From Alphaproteobacteria bacterium (lineage in GTDB: Bacteria; Pseudomonadota; Alphaproteobacteria; UBA6615): a DNA stretch of 24,057 nt. The stretch covers positions 1-24,057 of the forward strand of contig JABDJY010000434.1 of the NCBI GenBank assembly GCA_013003285.1, in the 5' to 3' direction. The first letter of the stretch is position 1. Every line of letters begins with the position of its first letter. The position numbers and the translations under genes were made by a program. This document shows positions 7,449 through 15,878 of this stretch, one piece after another. Below the pieces are notes generated by a model. That model saw nothing but the letters and a program-made list of their open reading frames with translations, did not search any database and was not told the DNA's origin.

Positions 7449-8981
7449 ATGACACTCATGTGGATCGTTCTGGCCGTCTACCTGCTGATCGTCGCGGGGA
7501 TTGCCTATTTTGCCTATCAAAAATCATCACCATCGGTGGAGGATTACTTTCTGCAATCGCGCGGTGTCGGTACATTCGCGCTCGCGTTGACCCTGTTCGC
7601 GACCATCGCGAGCGCGTTCTTCTATCTCGGCATCGGCGGGGCCATGGCCGGCCACGGCGTACCGTTTATGGCCGTCGGCTTGTGGCAGTTTTTCACCGTG
7701 CTGGCGATGCTTTATATCGGCACCCGCCTGTGGAAACTGGCCAAGGCCTTCAAATTCATCACACCGGCCGATTTGCTGTCCCACTATTACGAGGACAACA
7801 AGATTGTGCGCGCCGCCATACCGATTATTTTCATGCTCGGCGCCTTTCCGTTCATGATTCTGCAGATGCGTGGCGCCGGTCTGTCGTTGGAGGTATTGAC
7901 CGACGGTGACCTCAGCTCGACCACCGGCATCACCCTGTTCACCGTGCTGGCGCTGGCCTATGTGCTGGTCGGCGGCGTCCGCGCGGTGGTCTGGACCGAC
8001 GTGTTCCAGGGCGTCTATTTTGGCGGATTGGTGGTGGTCGTGTTCCTCGCCATCATCTTCGTGATCGTGCCCGCCGGCAATATCGAATCGGTTTGGGGCG
8101 GCATCGAGCAGACCAAGTCTGAAATGATGACCTTCCCCGGTGGAAGGGGGGCGTTTGCCTGGGGCCTGATGTTGTCGTTGGTGGTATTCACCGGCATTGC
8201 CAATATCGGTCAGCCGGCGGTGTTCCAGCGTTTCTTTATGGCCAAATCGGTCAAGACGATCCGCCAATCGGCGGTCTTGTACGGCATCATCATCGTCCCG
8301 TTGATCTATCTGCTGCTGTACATGACACTTGCCGGTATTCAGCTCGTCGAGCCGCCACAACCCGACATGCTGTTCCCGACACTGCTTGGTCAGTTCACGC
8401 CGGTGCTGGCAGCCTTCTTCATTGCCGGCGTTGTTGCGGCGGGCATGTCCACGGTCGACTCTTTGCTGGTCTCGCTGTCGTCGATGGTGACGGTGGACTA
8501 TGCGCAAAAATTGTTCGGCTATCAGCCGTCGCAACAGCAAGCGGTGATGATGGGCCGGATATTCATCGTCATCGTATCGATCATTGCGTTCGTATTGGCG
8601 CTGACAAGCACCAAGGCGTTGGTCGATTTGGCGCTGCTCCAGGTTGGGTTCGCCAGCTGCGTCATGGTGCCGTTGATCGGGCCCATGCTGTGGAAACGGG
8701 CGAGCACGGCGGGGGCCGTCGCGGCGTTGATCATCGGCCCGTTGGCGGTTGCCGCGTTTGCCTTCAGTTGGACCGAGACTTTCGGCTTCGATGTGAAGGG
8801 GCTGCTGGGATTTAACCAGAATCTCTGGGGACCGGTGGTCGCGATCGTGGTTTTCGTGGTGGTCAGCCTGATTTCACCGGCGGTTAACGCCGACCGTCAG
8901 GCGCAGTTCCGAAGCGCCTTGCGCGGGTCCGGCGAAGATAGCGCCGGCGCCGGTGAAGCCGCACAGCAGCCGGCCGAGTAG
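7449..8981 (+). CDS. Sodium:solute symporter (SSS family)
   Basis: This 510-residue inner-membrane protein has around 13 hydrophobic segments, the expected number for the SSS family (PutP/ActP/PanF type). The family-typical GGVRAVVWTDVFQG motif is present in the middle, and the protein has a normal family length with an extracellular N-terminus and a short hydrophilic C-terminal tail. ATG 7449 has an AAGGAG ribosome site. It follows the small membrane partner and lies downstream of the aldolase/hydratase genes, so it probably imports a carboxylate or heterocyclic intermediate using the sodium gradient. The substrate is not readable from sequence. A hairpin follows the gene at 9004-9040. Confidence 0.93.
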   Translation: MTLMWIVLAVYLLIVAGIAYFAYQKSSPSVEDYFLQSRGVGTFALALTLFATIASAFFYLGIGGAMAGHGVPFMAVGLWQFFTVLAMLYIGTRLWKLAKAFKFITPADLLSHYYEDNKIVRAAIPIIFMLGAFPFMILQMRGAGLSLEVLTDGDLSSTTGITLFTVLALAYVLVGGVRAVVWTDVFQGVYFGGLVVVVFLAIIFVIVPAGNIESVWGGIEQTKSEMMTFPGGRGAFAWGLMLSLVVFTGIANIGQPAVFQRFFMAKSVKTIRQSAVLYGIIIVPLIYLLLYMTLAGIQLVEPPQPDMLFPTLLGQFTPVLAAFFIAGVVAAGMSTVDSLLVSLSSMVTVDYAQKLFGYQPSQQQAVMMGRIFIVIVSIIAFVLALTSTKALVDLALLQVGFASCVMVPLIGPMLWKRASTAGAVAALIIGPLAVAAFAFSWTETFGFDVKGLLGFNQNLWGPVVAIVVFVVVSLISPAVNADRQAQFRSALRGSGEDSAGAGEAAQQPAE

Positions 8982-9003
8982 TCCGGCAGTTACGCCGTTA
9001 CAA

Positions 9004-9040
9004 TGGCCGCCGCACGCCCTAAAATGCGTTGCGGCGGTCA
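9004..9040 (+). terminator. Hairpin between the symporter gene and hyuA2
   Basis: TGGCCGCCGCA (9004-9014) pairs with TGCGGCGGTCA (9030-9040) over 11 bp with one G-T wobble. An inner ACGC/GCGT stem surrounds an A-rich loop, and TTTCGTT follows. The T tail is weak, so this may be an attenuator or a partial terminator that lowers hyuA2 transcription relative to the symporter. Confidence 0.45.
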
Positions 9041-9074
9041 TTTCGTTGCGCCCGTTCGATTGGATTGAATACCG

Positions 9075-11141
9075 ATGACTGACACGAGTGGATATCGCAT
9101 CGGTATTGATGTGGGCGGTACCTTTACCGACGTCGTTTTGATCAATAACGCGACCGGCGACGTCTCGGTCGCCAAGGTGCTCAACCGTCACCAAGACCGC
9201 GAAGTAACCGTCGTAGAGGGCATTCAACGGTTACTCGACGAGACCGGCGTCGAGGCCAGCGAGCTCGACTGGATCAGCCACGGCACGACGATTACCACCA
9301 ACGCGGTGATCGAGCGCAAGGGCGCGAAGACGGCGCTTATCACCAATAAGAATTTTCGCGACATTCTTGAGATCGGCCGCTTCGCGCGTCCCGCCGATTT
9401 GATCTACCGGGTCCATGAGGACAAGCCCACGCCGCTGGTGCCGCGCTATCTGCGGCTGGGCGTGACCTGCCGGGTTGACCGTCACGGCGGGATTGTCAGC
9501 GAACTCGACGAGCAGGAATTGGCCGCGGCGATCGCGACCATCCGCGAACAGCAGGTCGACAGCGTCGCCGTTTGTTTCTTGTTTTCCTTCCTTAATCCCG
9601 CCCATGAAGAGCGTGTGCGGGCGGGCCTCAGCGCCGCGCTGCCCGACCTCGACATTGTCTTGTCGAGCGAGATATTGCGCGAGTTTCGCGAGTTTCCGCG
9701 CACCGCAACGACCGTGTTCGCCGCCTATGTGGCGCCCGTGCTGCGCGCCTATATTTCCGGCTTGGTCGGCCGCCTGACCGATCACGGCATTACATGTCCC
9801 CTCTATATCTTCCAATCGAACGGCGGCGTGGCGCAGCCCGATATCGTCATGCGCAATCCCGCCCTGACCCTGTTGTCGGGACCGGCCGGCGCGGTCGTTG
9901 GCGCGGCCCAGCTTTGCGGTCAGGCGGGCTATCGCGACCTCATCACCATGGATATCGGGGGGACTTCGCTCGATGTCTGCCTGATCAGAAATTCGGTGGC
10001 GGAGGCGACGACGACCCGCGAAATTGACATGTTTCCCGTCGGGATTCCGATGCTCGATGTCCACACTATCGGCGCCGGCGGTGGCTCGATCGTGCGGGTC
10101 GACGATGTCGGCCGGGTCAAGGTCGGACCCGATAGTATGGGCGCGCGACCGGGTCCCGCCTGTTATGGCTTGGGGGGCGAGCAGGCGACGCTGACCGATA
10201 TCAACCTGCTGATGGGGCTGCTCGACCCCACGGCTTTCGCCAACGGCGAGGTGCCGCTCGACCGCGCCCGTGCCGCGGCGGTGGTCGGCGAGCGGGTCGC
10301 AGGACCGCTCGGTGTCGATATCGACGCCGCCGCGGTGGGGGTCTATCAGGTCACCACCAACCAGATCGCCGAGGCCATTCGCACCGTGACAGTCGAGCGG
10401 GGCAGCGACCCGCGCGATTATGCCCTTGTGGCGTTCGGCGGCGGCGGTCCGTTGCACGCCGCCGATGTGGCGCGCGAACTCGGTGTCGGTCAGATTATCG
10501 TACCGCGCCACCCTGGGCTATTTTCGGCGCGCGGCATCGCGACGGCCGATTTCAGCCACGACTATATCCAGTCGATGGTGCGTCCGATCGCGGAAGTGTC
10601 GGCCGGCGACGTTGACGTGAACATCGCGGCGCTTATGCACCAGGCCGCGACCGATCTTGAAGCGGAAAACATTGCCGAGGACCGCCGCCACATGACGCCG
10701 TCGCTTGATCTGCGCTATCTCGGCCAGACGACGGAAATCACCGTGCCCCTGACCGACGGCTTCGAGGGGGTCGTCGGCCTGTTCCACCAGTTGCATGAAC
10801 GCCTCTACACCTACAGCGTGCCCGATGAACCGGTCGAGTTGGTGAATGTGCGTCTGCGCGCCGTCGGTACGGTGGATAAACCGCCGCTGCCGCCGGCCGC
10901 TGCGGCGGGCACAACGCCGGTACCGACCGGCGCGCGGCCGGTCTTGTTGCCGGACGGCGGGGGTAGCCACCAGGTTCCGGTCTACCGGCGCGATCAGTTG
11001 GCGCCCGGCGCCGCGCTGAGCGGGCCGGCGCTGGTCGAAGAACCCTCATCGACCACCTTGGTGTTGGCCGGCATGGATGTCGCGATCGATGCCTTTGAAA
11101 ATATGATCATTACCCTGCCACCGTCAGGACAAACGCCATGA
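9075..11141 (+). CDS. hyuA: Hydantoinase A/oxoprolinase-family subunit (copy 2)
   Basis: This is a 688-residue HyuA-family protein with all the actin-like ATPase marks: DVGGTFTD (12-19), the RKGAKTALIT segment, SGPAGA near 269, DIGGTSLD (293-300), GAGGGS near 340, and AFGGGGPLHA in the second half. It should pair with the overlapping hyuB2 in ATP-dependent ring opening of a cyclic amide or imide. It is well diverged from hyuA1. For example, where hyuA1 has PEPKEYERTSTTV, this copy reads LREFREFPRTATTV, so the two pairs probably accept different substrates. The start codon has only a weak ribosome site. A hairpin in the 93-bp spacer separates it from the symporter gene, so expression may be partly independent. 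Cytoplasmic. Confidence 0.93.
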   Translation: MTDTSGYRIGIDVGGTFTDVVLINNATGDVSVAKVLNRHQDREVTVVEGIQRLLDETGVEASELDWISHGTTITTNAVIERKGAKTALITNKNFRDILEIGRFARPADLIYRVHEDKPTPLVPRYLRLGVTCRVDRHGGIVSELDEQELAAAIATIREQQVDSVAVCFLFSFLNPAHEERVRAGLSAALPDLDIVLSSEILREFREFPRTATTVFAAYVAPVLRAYISGLVGRLTDHGITCPLYIFQSNGGVAQPDIVMRNPALTLLSGPAGAVVGAAQLCGQAGYRDLITMDIGGTSLDVCLIRNSVAEATTTREIDMFPVGIPMLDVHTIGAGGGSIVRVDDVGRVKVGPDSMGARPGPACYGLGGEQATLTDINLLMGLLDPTAFANGEVPLDRARAAAVVGERVAGPLGVDIDAAAVGVYQVTTNQIAEAIRTVTVERGSDPRDYALVAFGGGGPLHAADVARELGVGQIIVPRHPGLFSARGIATADFSHDYIQSMVRPIAEVSAGDVDVNIAALMHQAATDLEAENIAEDRRHMTPSLDLRYLGQTTEITVPLTDGFEGVVGLFHQLHERLYTYSVPDEPVELVNVRLRAVGTVDKPPLPPAAAAGTTPVPTGARPVLLPDGGGSHQVPVYRRDQLAPGAALSGPALVEEPSSTTLVLAGMDVAIDAFENMIITLPPSGQTP

Positions 11142-12826
11142 GTGTCGACGCCTTTACCCTTGCCGTGATCCACAGCTCGCTGATCGCCATCGCCCGCGAC
11201 ATGAAAATCATGACCATGCGCACGGCCTATACCCAACTCTGGAAAGAACAGGGCGACCTGTCCTGCTGCCTGATGGACGGTAATGGCGACATCATCGCCC
11301 AGGACCCCAACGGATTCCCCATCCATGTCACCACCATGCCGCTGCAACTGCAGGGCGTGGTGGAGATCATCGGCCGGGAGAACCTACAGCCCGGCGATGT
11401 GCTCGCCACCAACGACCCGTTCATCGGCGGCACCCATCTGCCCGACGTGCTGATCGCGCGGCCCCTGTTCCATAAGGGAGAGCTTTACGCCTATGCGTGT
11501 AATCGTGGTCATTGGGCCGATATCGGCGGCATGGGACCGGGCAGCTATTCGCCGGCGACCAATGACATTCACCAGGAGGGGATATTCATTCCCCCGGTGA
11601 AACTGTTCGAGGCGGGCCAGCCCAACCCTGGTGTGCTCGAGATGATCATGTCGAACATCCGCAATCGGTCGATCGGTTTCGGCGACCTGCGCTCGCAATA
11701 TGCGTCGTGCGAAACCGCGGAGCGCCGGCTCGATGAGCTGATTGAGCGCTATGGCCTCGACACGCTCAAGGCCGGGATGAGCGAAATTATCGCCCGGTCG
11801 GAGGAAATGACGCGGGCGCGCATCACCGCGTTTCCGGACGGCGATTACCATGCCCGCGATTGTCTCGATGGCGACGGCCGCTCGGAGGATAAAATCTGGG
11901 TCGATGTCAAAGTCACCATCCGCGGCAGCGATATCGTGGTCGATCTCAGCGACAGCAGCGACCAGGCGACCGGGGGCATGAACTGTTCCCATTCCGCCGC
12001 CGCCTCGGCGGTGCAGTACGCCATCAAGTCGATCACCGATCCGGAAAATCCGCCCAACGCCGGCAGCTACAAGCCGATCACGGTCAAGACCCGGCCAGGC
12101 TCGCTGGTCGATGCGCAAAAGCCGGGCTCGATGATCGGCTTCGGCGATGTGTGTTACCGCGTTCTCGACGCCACCATGGCGGCGATCGCCGGCGCCATCG
12201 GCGACAAGGCAATCGCCAGCGGGTCGGGCTCGACCGGCACGGCCGTTGTCGCCGGCCGTCAGCAACGCGCCAATGGCGATCATTATTTTACCACCATCGA
12301 GCTTTCCTCGGGGGCCTACGGGGCGCGGGCGACGCGCGACGGCATGAATGCCATCCGCTACGGCCCGGGCAATGCCGGCCATATTCCCATCGAAGCCGAT
12401 GAGATCGAAAACCCACTCTTCTTCGAAGCCTACGAGATTGTCCCCGACACCGGCGGCGCCGGGCGCTACCGGGGCGGCAACGGCTTCGTCCGCGCCTTCC
12501 GCGTCGAGTCCGACCGAGCGCAGATTTGCCTATGCGCCGACCGCCACGACACACAGCCGCCTGGCCTGTTCGGTGGTGAACCGGGCGCGAACTCGCGCTA
12601 TGTCCTCAACCCCGGCACCAACCGGGAGCAGGTCTTGGCGAGCAAGACACCCTATATCGATCTTGAGCCCGATACGTTGGTGCGGGTGCAGTCGGCCGGG
12701 GGCGGCGGCTATGGCGACCCGCGCGAACGCGACCCGGCGGCAATCGCCGATGATGTCAAAAACGGTTATGTCAGCGAAGAAAAAGCCGCCGCCGCGTACG
12801 GCTACACGTCAGGTGTCAAACGGTGA
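11138..12826 (+). CDS. hyuB: Hydantoinase B/oxoprolinase-family subunit (copy 2)
   Basis: This 562-residue HyuB protein overlaps hyuA2 by 4 nt (ATGA), the usual coupled pair arrangement. Family marks are TNDPF (91-95), His100 and Asp103, RGHWADIGG (123-131), GGAGRYRGGNG in the C-terminal third, and the terminal SAGGGGYGDPRERDP. The first GH(W)AD block differs from the HHLD of hyuB1, again pointing to different specificity. With HyuA2 it should carry the hydrolytic or carboxylase-like half-reaction in the cytoplasm. The TGA stop is directly followed by the stop codon of the opposing GntR gene, so the two transcripts converge with no spacer. Substrate unknown. Confidence 0.93.
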   Translation: MSVDAFTLAVIHSSLIAIARDMKIMTMRTAYTQLWKEQGDLSCCLMDGNGDIIAQDPNGFPIHVTTMPLQLQGVVEIIGRENLQPGDVLATNDPFIGGTHLPDVLIARPLFHKGELYAYACNRGHWADIGGMGPGSYSPATNDIHQEGIFIPPVKLFEAGQPNPGVLEMIMSNIRNRSIGFGDLRSQYASCETAERRLDELIERYGLDTLKAGMSEIIARSEEMTRARITAFPDGDYHARDCLDGDGRSEDKIWVDVKVTIRGSDIVVDLSDSSDQATGGMNCSHSAAASAVQYAIKSITDPENPPNAGSYKPITVKTRPGSLVDAQKPGSMIGFGDVCYRVLDATMAAIAGAIGDKAIASGSGSTGTAVVAGRQQRANGDHYFTTIELSSGAYGARATRDGMNAIRYGPGNAGHIPIEADEIENPLFFEAYEIVPDTGGAGRYRGGNGFVRAFRVESDRAQICLCADRHDTQPPGLFGGEPGANSRYVLNPGTNREQVLASKTPYIDLEPDTLVRVQSAGGGGYGDPRERDPAAIADDVKNGYVSEEKAAAAYGYTSGVKR

Positions 12827-13591
12827 CTATCCGTCGTTGCGGTGGTTCAACAACATCGAGAAGGTAAACCGGTCGCCCGGATAGGTGTTGATGCCGTAGA
12901 GAATAGGCTCGCCGCGGCGTCCGATGTAGGACCGCTTGATGCGCAGCCCGGCGGCGCCGTTGGGCACGTGGAGCCGTAGGGCAATTGCCTCGCTGAGATT
13001 GATCGCCGAAATCTCCTGTTGGATTTCCATGATCCGTTCACCGAACCAGCGCTCCAGCAGCGAATAAACCGCACCGTCATGCTTGCCGATTTCTTCGCGG
13101 ATACTGGCATAGGCGCCGATGATATAACTTTCGTTCCAGGCGACGGGGAGCGACACCGTGGCGTCGCGCGGCACGCGATAGGATTCCATATACAGAAATT
13201 GCTGGCCGGGCTCGCAATCCAATATTTCGGACAGCGCCGCATCGGCGATGATGTCGCGGGTCACCACGTCGACCAGCCGCGTGTAGTGCCCGTGTTGCTC
13301 CACCTCGTCGATCGATTTTAACGATAAGCTGAAATGACGCGCCGCGTCGATTTGCTCGACGCGGGTGCCGAGACCTTGGCGCGTCGAGACCAGCCCGGTT
13401 GACTGAATTTGTTTGATCGCCTCGCGCACGGTGAACCGGCTGACATCGTAGCGCTCGCACAATTCGGCTTCACTCGGCAGCAAGGATCCCACGGCATAAC
13501 GCCCGGCGGCGATATCGTTCGCCAAATCGTCGGCCAGGGTCAGGTAGCGGGCGCGGCGTTTAAGGGGGGGATCGACTTTGACGACGTTCAT
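12827..13591 (-). CDS. GntR-family regulator, HutC subfamily (HTH plus UTRA)
   Basis: This 254-residue regulator has a winged helix at about 15-85 (SLLPSEAELCERYDVSRFTVREAI matches the GntR recognition helix region) and a UTRA effector-binding domain from about 95 to the end. HutC-type regulators sense small metabolites and usually repress nearby catabolic genes. It is encoded convergently with hyuB2 and divergently from the alpha/beta hydrolase. That position makes it the best candidate regulator of the hydantoinase, hydratase and hydrolase genes. Its ATG at 13591 has a weak GAGA ribosome site. Possible operators are the palindromes in 13592-13812 and the boxes in 4311-4665. The effector is not known. 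Confidence 0.92.
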   Translation of the reverse strand: MNVVKVDPPLKRRARYLTLADDLANDIAAGRYAVGSLLPSEAELCERYDVSRFTVREAIKQIQSTGLVSTRQGLGTRVEQIDAARHFSLSLKSIDEVEQHGHYTRLVDVVTRDIIADAALSEILDCEPGQQFLYMESYRVPRDATVSLPVAWNESYIIGAYASIREEIGKHDGAVYSLLERWFGERIMEIQQEISAINLSEAIALRLHVPNGAAGLRIKRSYIGRRGEPILYGINTYPGDRFTFSMLLNHRNDG

Positions 13592-13812
13592 GATTCTCGA
13601 CGATGTTCAGCGGCGCTCGGACGCTGGGTATTTAACGAGTGTGCGATGCCGTGTATAGGCCAACGATCTGCGCGTTTGCGTCATGTGATAGCGCGGATAT
13701 CCGATTTATGGTTCAGTATGCTATCCAACATCGTTCACAGCATGCAACGGGTGGGCCGCATCGGCGAGCGGACCCGCACCGGCGCTTAAAAAAGAAAATC
13801 AGGGGGATCATC
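13592..13812. promoter_or_regulatory. Divergent promoter region between the gntR-like and hydrolase genes
   Basis: This 221-bp spacer holds a perfect 10-bp palindrome CGGATATCCG (13694-13703) and an imperfect inverted repeat with arms at 13716-13729 (GTATGCTATCCAAC) and 13733-13745 (GTTCACAGCATGC). A weak plus-strand promoter TTTAAC-17-TATAGG lies near 13632-13660. The palindromes are candidate sites for autoregulation by the GntR protein; this is inference. Confidence 0.35.
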
Positions 13813-14700
13813 ATGCCACATGTAACGACCAAGGACGGCGTCGAGCTTTACTATGAGGAAGTCGGCTCAGGCACGCCGATCGTGTTCGCCCACGAATTCG
13901 GCGGCGATTACCGGCACTGGGAACCCCAGATGCGCTATTTCGCGCGCACCCATCGCTGCATCGCCTTCAACGCGCGCGGCTACCCGCCGTCGGCCGTGCC
14001 GGAAGATCCCGAGATGTACAGCCAAGATAATGCGCGCGACGACATACTCGCCTTGCTCGACGGTCTGGGTATCGAAAAAGCCCATATCAATGGGCTGTCC
14101 ATGGGCGGTTTCGCCAGCCTGCATATGGGTCTCGCCTATCCAGCGCGCTGTCTGTCGCTGGTCGTCGCCGGCTGTGGCTATGGCGCCAAGGCCGAAGCGC
14201 AGGAACAGTTCGTCCGCGAGACCACGGAAGTCGCCGACCGCATGGAAAACGAAACCATGGCGGTGTTCGGCAAGGTCTACGCCCTGGGGCCGACCCGGGT
14301 GCAGTTCCAAAATAAGGACCCGCGCGGCTGGCAGGAGTTCGAAGACCAGATCTGCGAACATTCGAGCCAGGGCTCGGCCAACACCATGCGCGGCGTCCAG
14401 CGCCGCCGGCCGTCGCTATACGATCTCGAAGACAAGATGCGCGCTCTGACCGTGCCGACCATGATCATCAACGGCGACGAAGACGATCCCTGCCTCGATG
14501 CCGGACTGTTCATGAAACGCACCATCACCTCGTCGGCGCTGGTGCTGATGCCGCGCACCGGACATTTGTGCAATCTGGAAGAACCGGCGCTGTACAATCA
14601 GACCTGCGGCGACTTCATGGCCCGGGTCGAAGCCGGCCGCTGGGAAATGCGCGACCCGCGTTCCATGACCACGGCGATTATCTCGACCCCTGGAAAATAG
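13813..14700 (+). CDS. Alpha/beta hydrolase
   Basis: This 295-residue alpha/beta-hydrolase-fold protein has an oxyanion-hole segment HEFGG at 27-31, the nucleophile elbow GLSMGG with Ser96, an acid in NGDEDDP (Asp224 or Asp225) and His251 in RTGHLCNLEEP. Its layout resembles 3-oxoadipate enol-lactonase-like and related C-C or ester hydrolases. There is no signal peptide, so it is cytoplasmic. A longer reading from 13639 has no support; ATG 13813 with AGGGGGA just upstream is clear. It is divergent from the GntR gene, so it is probably co-regulated with the nearby catabolic genes and may hydrolyse an ester, lactone or amide intermediate. Confidence 0.9.
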   Translation: MPHVTTKDGVELYYEEVGSGTPIVFAHEFGGDYRHWEPQMRYFARTHRCIAFNARGYPPSAVPEDPEMYSQDNARDDILALLDGLGIEKAHINGLSMGGFASLHMGLAYPARCLSLVVAGCGYGAKAEAQEQFVRETTEVADRMENETMAVFGKVYALGPTRVQFQNKDPRGWQEFEDQICEHSSQGSANTMRGVQRRRPSLYDLEDKMRALTVPTMIINGDEDDPCLDAGLFMKRTITSSALVLMPRTGHLCNLEEPALYNQTCGDFMARVEAGRWEMRDPRSMTTAIISTPGK

Positions 14701-14704
14701 CCGC

Positions 14705-14718
14705 GCCCGCTGCAGGGC
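14705..14718 (+). terminator. Possible weak terminator after the hydrolase gene
   Basis: GCCC and GGGC (14705-14708 and 14715-14718) form a short stem around GCTGCA, followed by a T-rich AACTGTTTCGTCTT. It lies in the 38-bp convergent gap between the hydrolase gene and the ABC ATPase gene. The stem is only 4 bp, so the call is tentative. Confidence 0.25.
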
Positions 14719-14738
14719 AACTGTTTCGTCTTATGAGA

Positions 14739-15839
14739 CTATGAGACGTGGAGCCGTGCGCGGTCGGTCTGCCAGCCTACGGTGACCGGCTGACCGGCCT
14801 CCAGGCTGGTATCGGCGGGTTCGTCGGACATCACCCGGGCGACAATTTCGCGACCGTCGGGCAACCGCATCAAATGCGACGTGGTGAGGCCGAGATAAAT
14901 GGTCTCCAGATAGGTTGCCGGAACAGCCTGCCAGGCACCGTTGTCGGCTTGCGCGGGGTCGATCACGCGCAGCAATTCGGAGCGCACGGAAAAGGATACC
15001 GCATCGCCGGCCGCCGCGGTGGCGCCGGGGGCAGCGACCTCGACCTTGGCGTAATCCAGATCGACGGTGACCCGTTCGCCCGACGCGCCGGCGACGATAC
15101 CGTCGACCAGATTATTGTCGCCGATAAATTCCGCGGTGAAACGCTTCTGCGGCGTTTCGTAGATATCGCGCGCGCTGCCCTGCTCGATCAAATCGCCATC
15201 GGCGATGATGGCGATGCGGTCGGCAACGGTCAGCGCCTCTTCCTGGTTATGGGTGACGTGGATGAATGTAATGCCGACTTTCTCCTGGATGCGCTTGAGT
15301 TCCAGGCACATATCCTTGCGCAGCTTGGCGTCGAGCGCCGCCAGCGGCTCGTCGAGCAACAGGATATCGGCGTCGAGCACAAGCGAGCGGGCCAATTGCA
15401 CGCGTTGCTGCTGACCGCCCGACAACTCATGGGGCATGCGCGCGTTATAGCCCTCGAGCCCGACCATGGAGAGCATCCAATCGACCTTGTCGTTTATTTC
15501 ATTGCGCGGCACTTTTCGCAGTTTCAGACCGTAGGCGACGTTGCGCGCCACATTCATATGGGGAAACAGCGCGTAGCTTTGAAACACCATCGAGGTTGGC
15601 CGCTTGTTCGGTGGCAGATGGCTGACATCTTGGCCATGCAAAAACACTTGGCCGGCGGTCGGCTGGATAAATCCGCCAATCAGGCGCAACAGCGTCGTTT
15701 TACCGCCACCGCTCGGCCCCAGCAGGGCGTAATATTGGCCGCTCTCGATCGAGAAACTGACCGCGTTCAGAGCGTTAACCGCACCGTATTTCTTGCCTAG
15801 GTCGACCACTTCGACGGCGATATCTGACCGGTTGCTCAT
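14739..15839 (-). CDS. Pot-type ABC importer ATP-binding protein
   Basis: This 366-residue ATPase energises the importer encoded upstream. Walker A is GPSGGGKTT (41-49), the signature is LSGGQ (139-143), Walker B is ILLLDEP (159-165) and the H-loop histidine is His197. A C-terminal TOBE-like domain covers about 275-360. It most resembles PotA/FbpC-type ATPases that serve polyamine-like or other organic solutes. It is the last gene of a four-gene minus-strand operon, 39 bp after the second permease gene, with a weak ribosome site (AAGG about 12 nt upstream) next to an A-rich run. It acts on the cytoplasmic face of the membrane. Confidence 0.93.
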   Translation of the reverse strand: MSNRSDIAVEVVDLGKKYGAVNALNAVSFSIESGQYYALLGPSGGGKTTLLRLIGGFIQPTAGQVFLHGQDVSHLPPNKRPTSMVFQSYALFPHMNVARNVAYGLKLRKVPRNEINDKVDWMLSMVGLEGYNARMPHELSGGQQQRVQLARSLVLDADILLLDEPLAALDAKLRKDMCLELKRIQEKVGITFIHVTHNQEEALTVADRIAIIADGDLIEQGSARDIYETPQKRFTAEFIGDNNLVDGIVAGASGERVTVDLDYAKVEVAAPGATAAAGDAVSFSVRSELLRVIDPAQADNGAWQAVPATYLETIYLGLTTSHLMRLPDGREIVARVMSDEPADTSLEAGQPVTVGWQTDRARLHVS

Positions 15840-15878
15840 TTTTTTTCAATAACCTTGGGTTGGCATTTCGTCGCGCCT

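Noticed and set aside
7527..8540. 337-codon open reading on the minus strand
   Set aside because: It is antisense to the clear symporter gene, rich in His, Arg, Gln and Asp, and shows no family pattern; it follows from third-position GC bias.
9231..10511. 426-codon open reading on the minus strand
   Set aside because: It is antisense to hyuA2 with low-complexity composition and no motifs.
11384..12382. 332-codon open reading on the minus strand
   Set aside because: It is antisense to hyuB2 with no domain pattern.
14748..15800. 350-codon open reading on the plus strand
   Set aside because: It is antisense to the ABC ATPase, which has all its motifs on the other strand.
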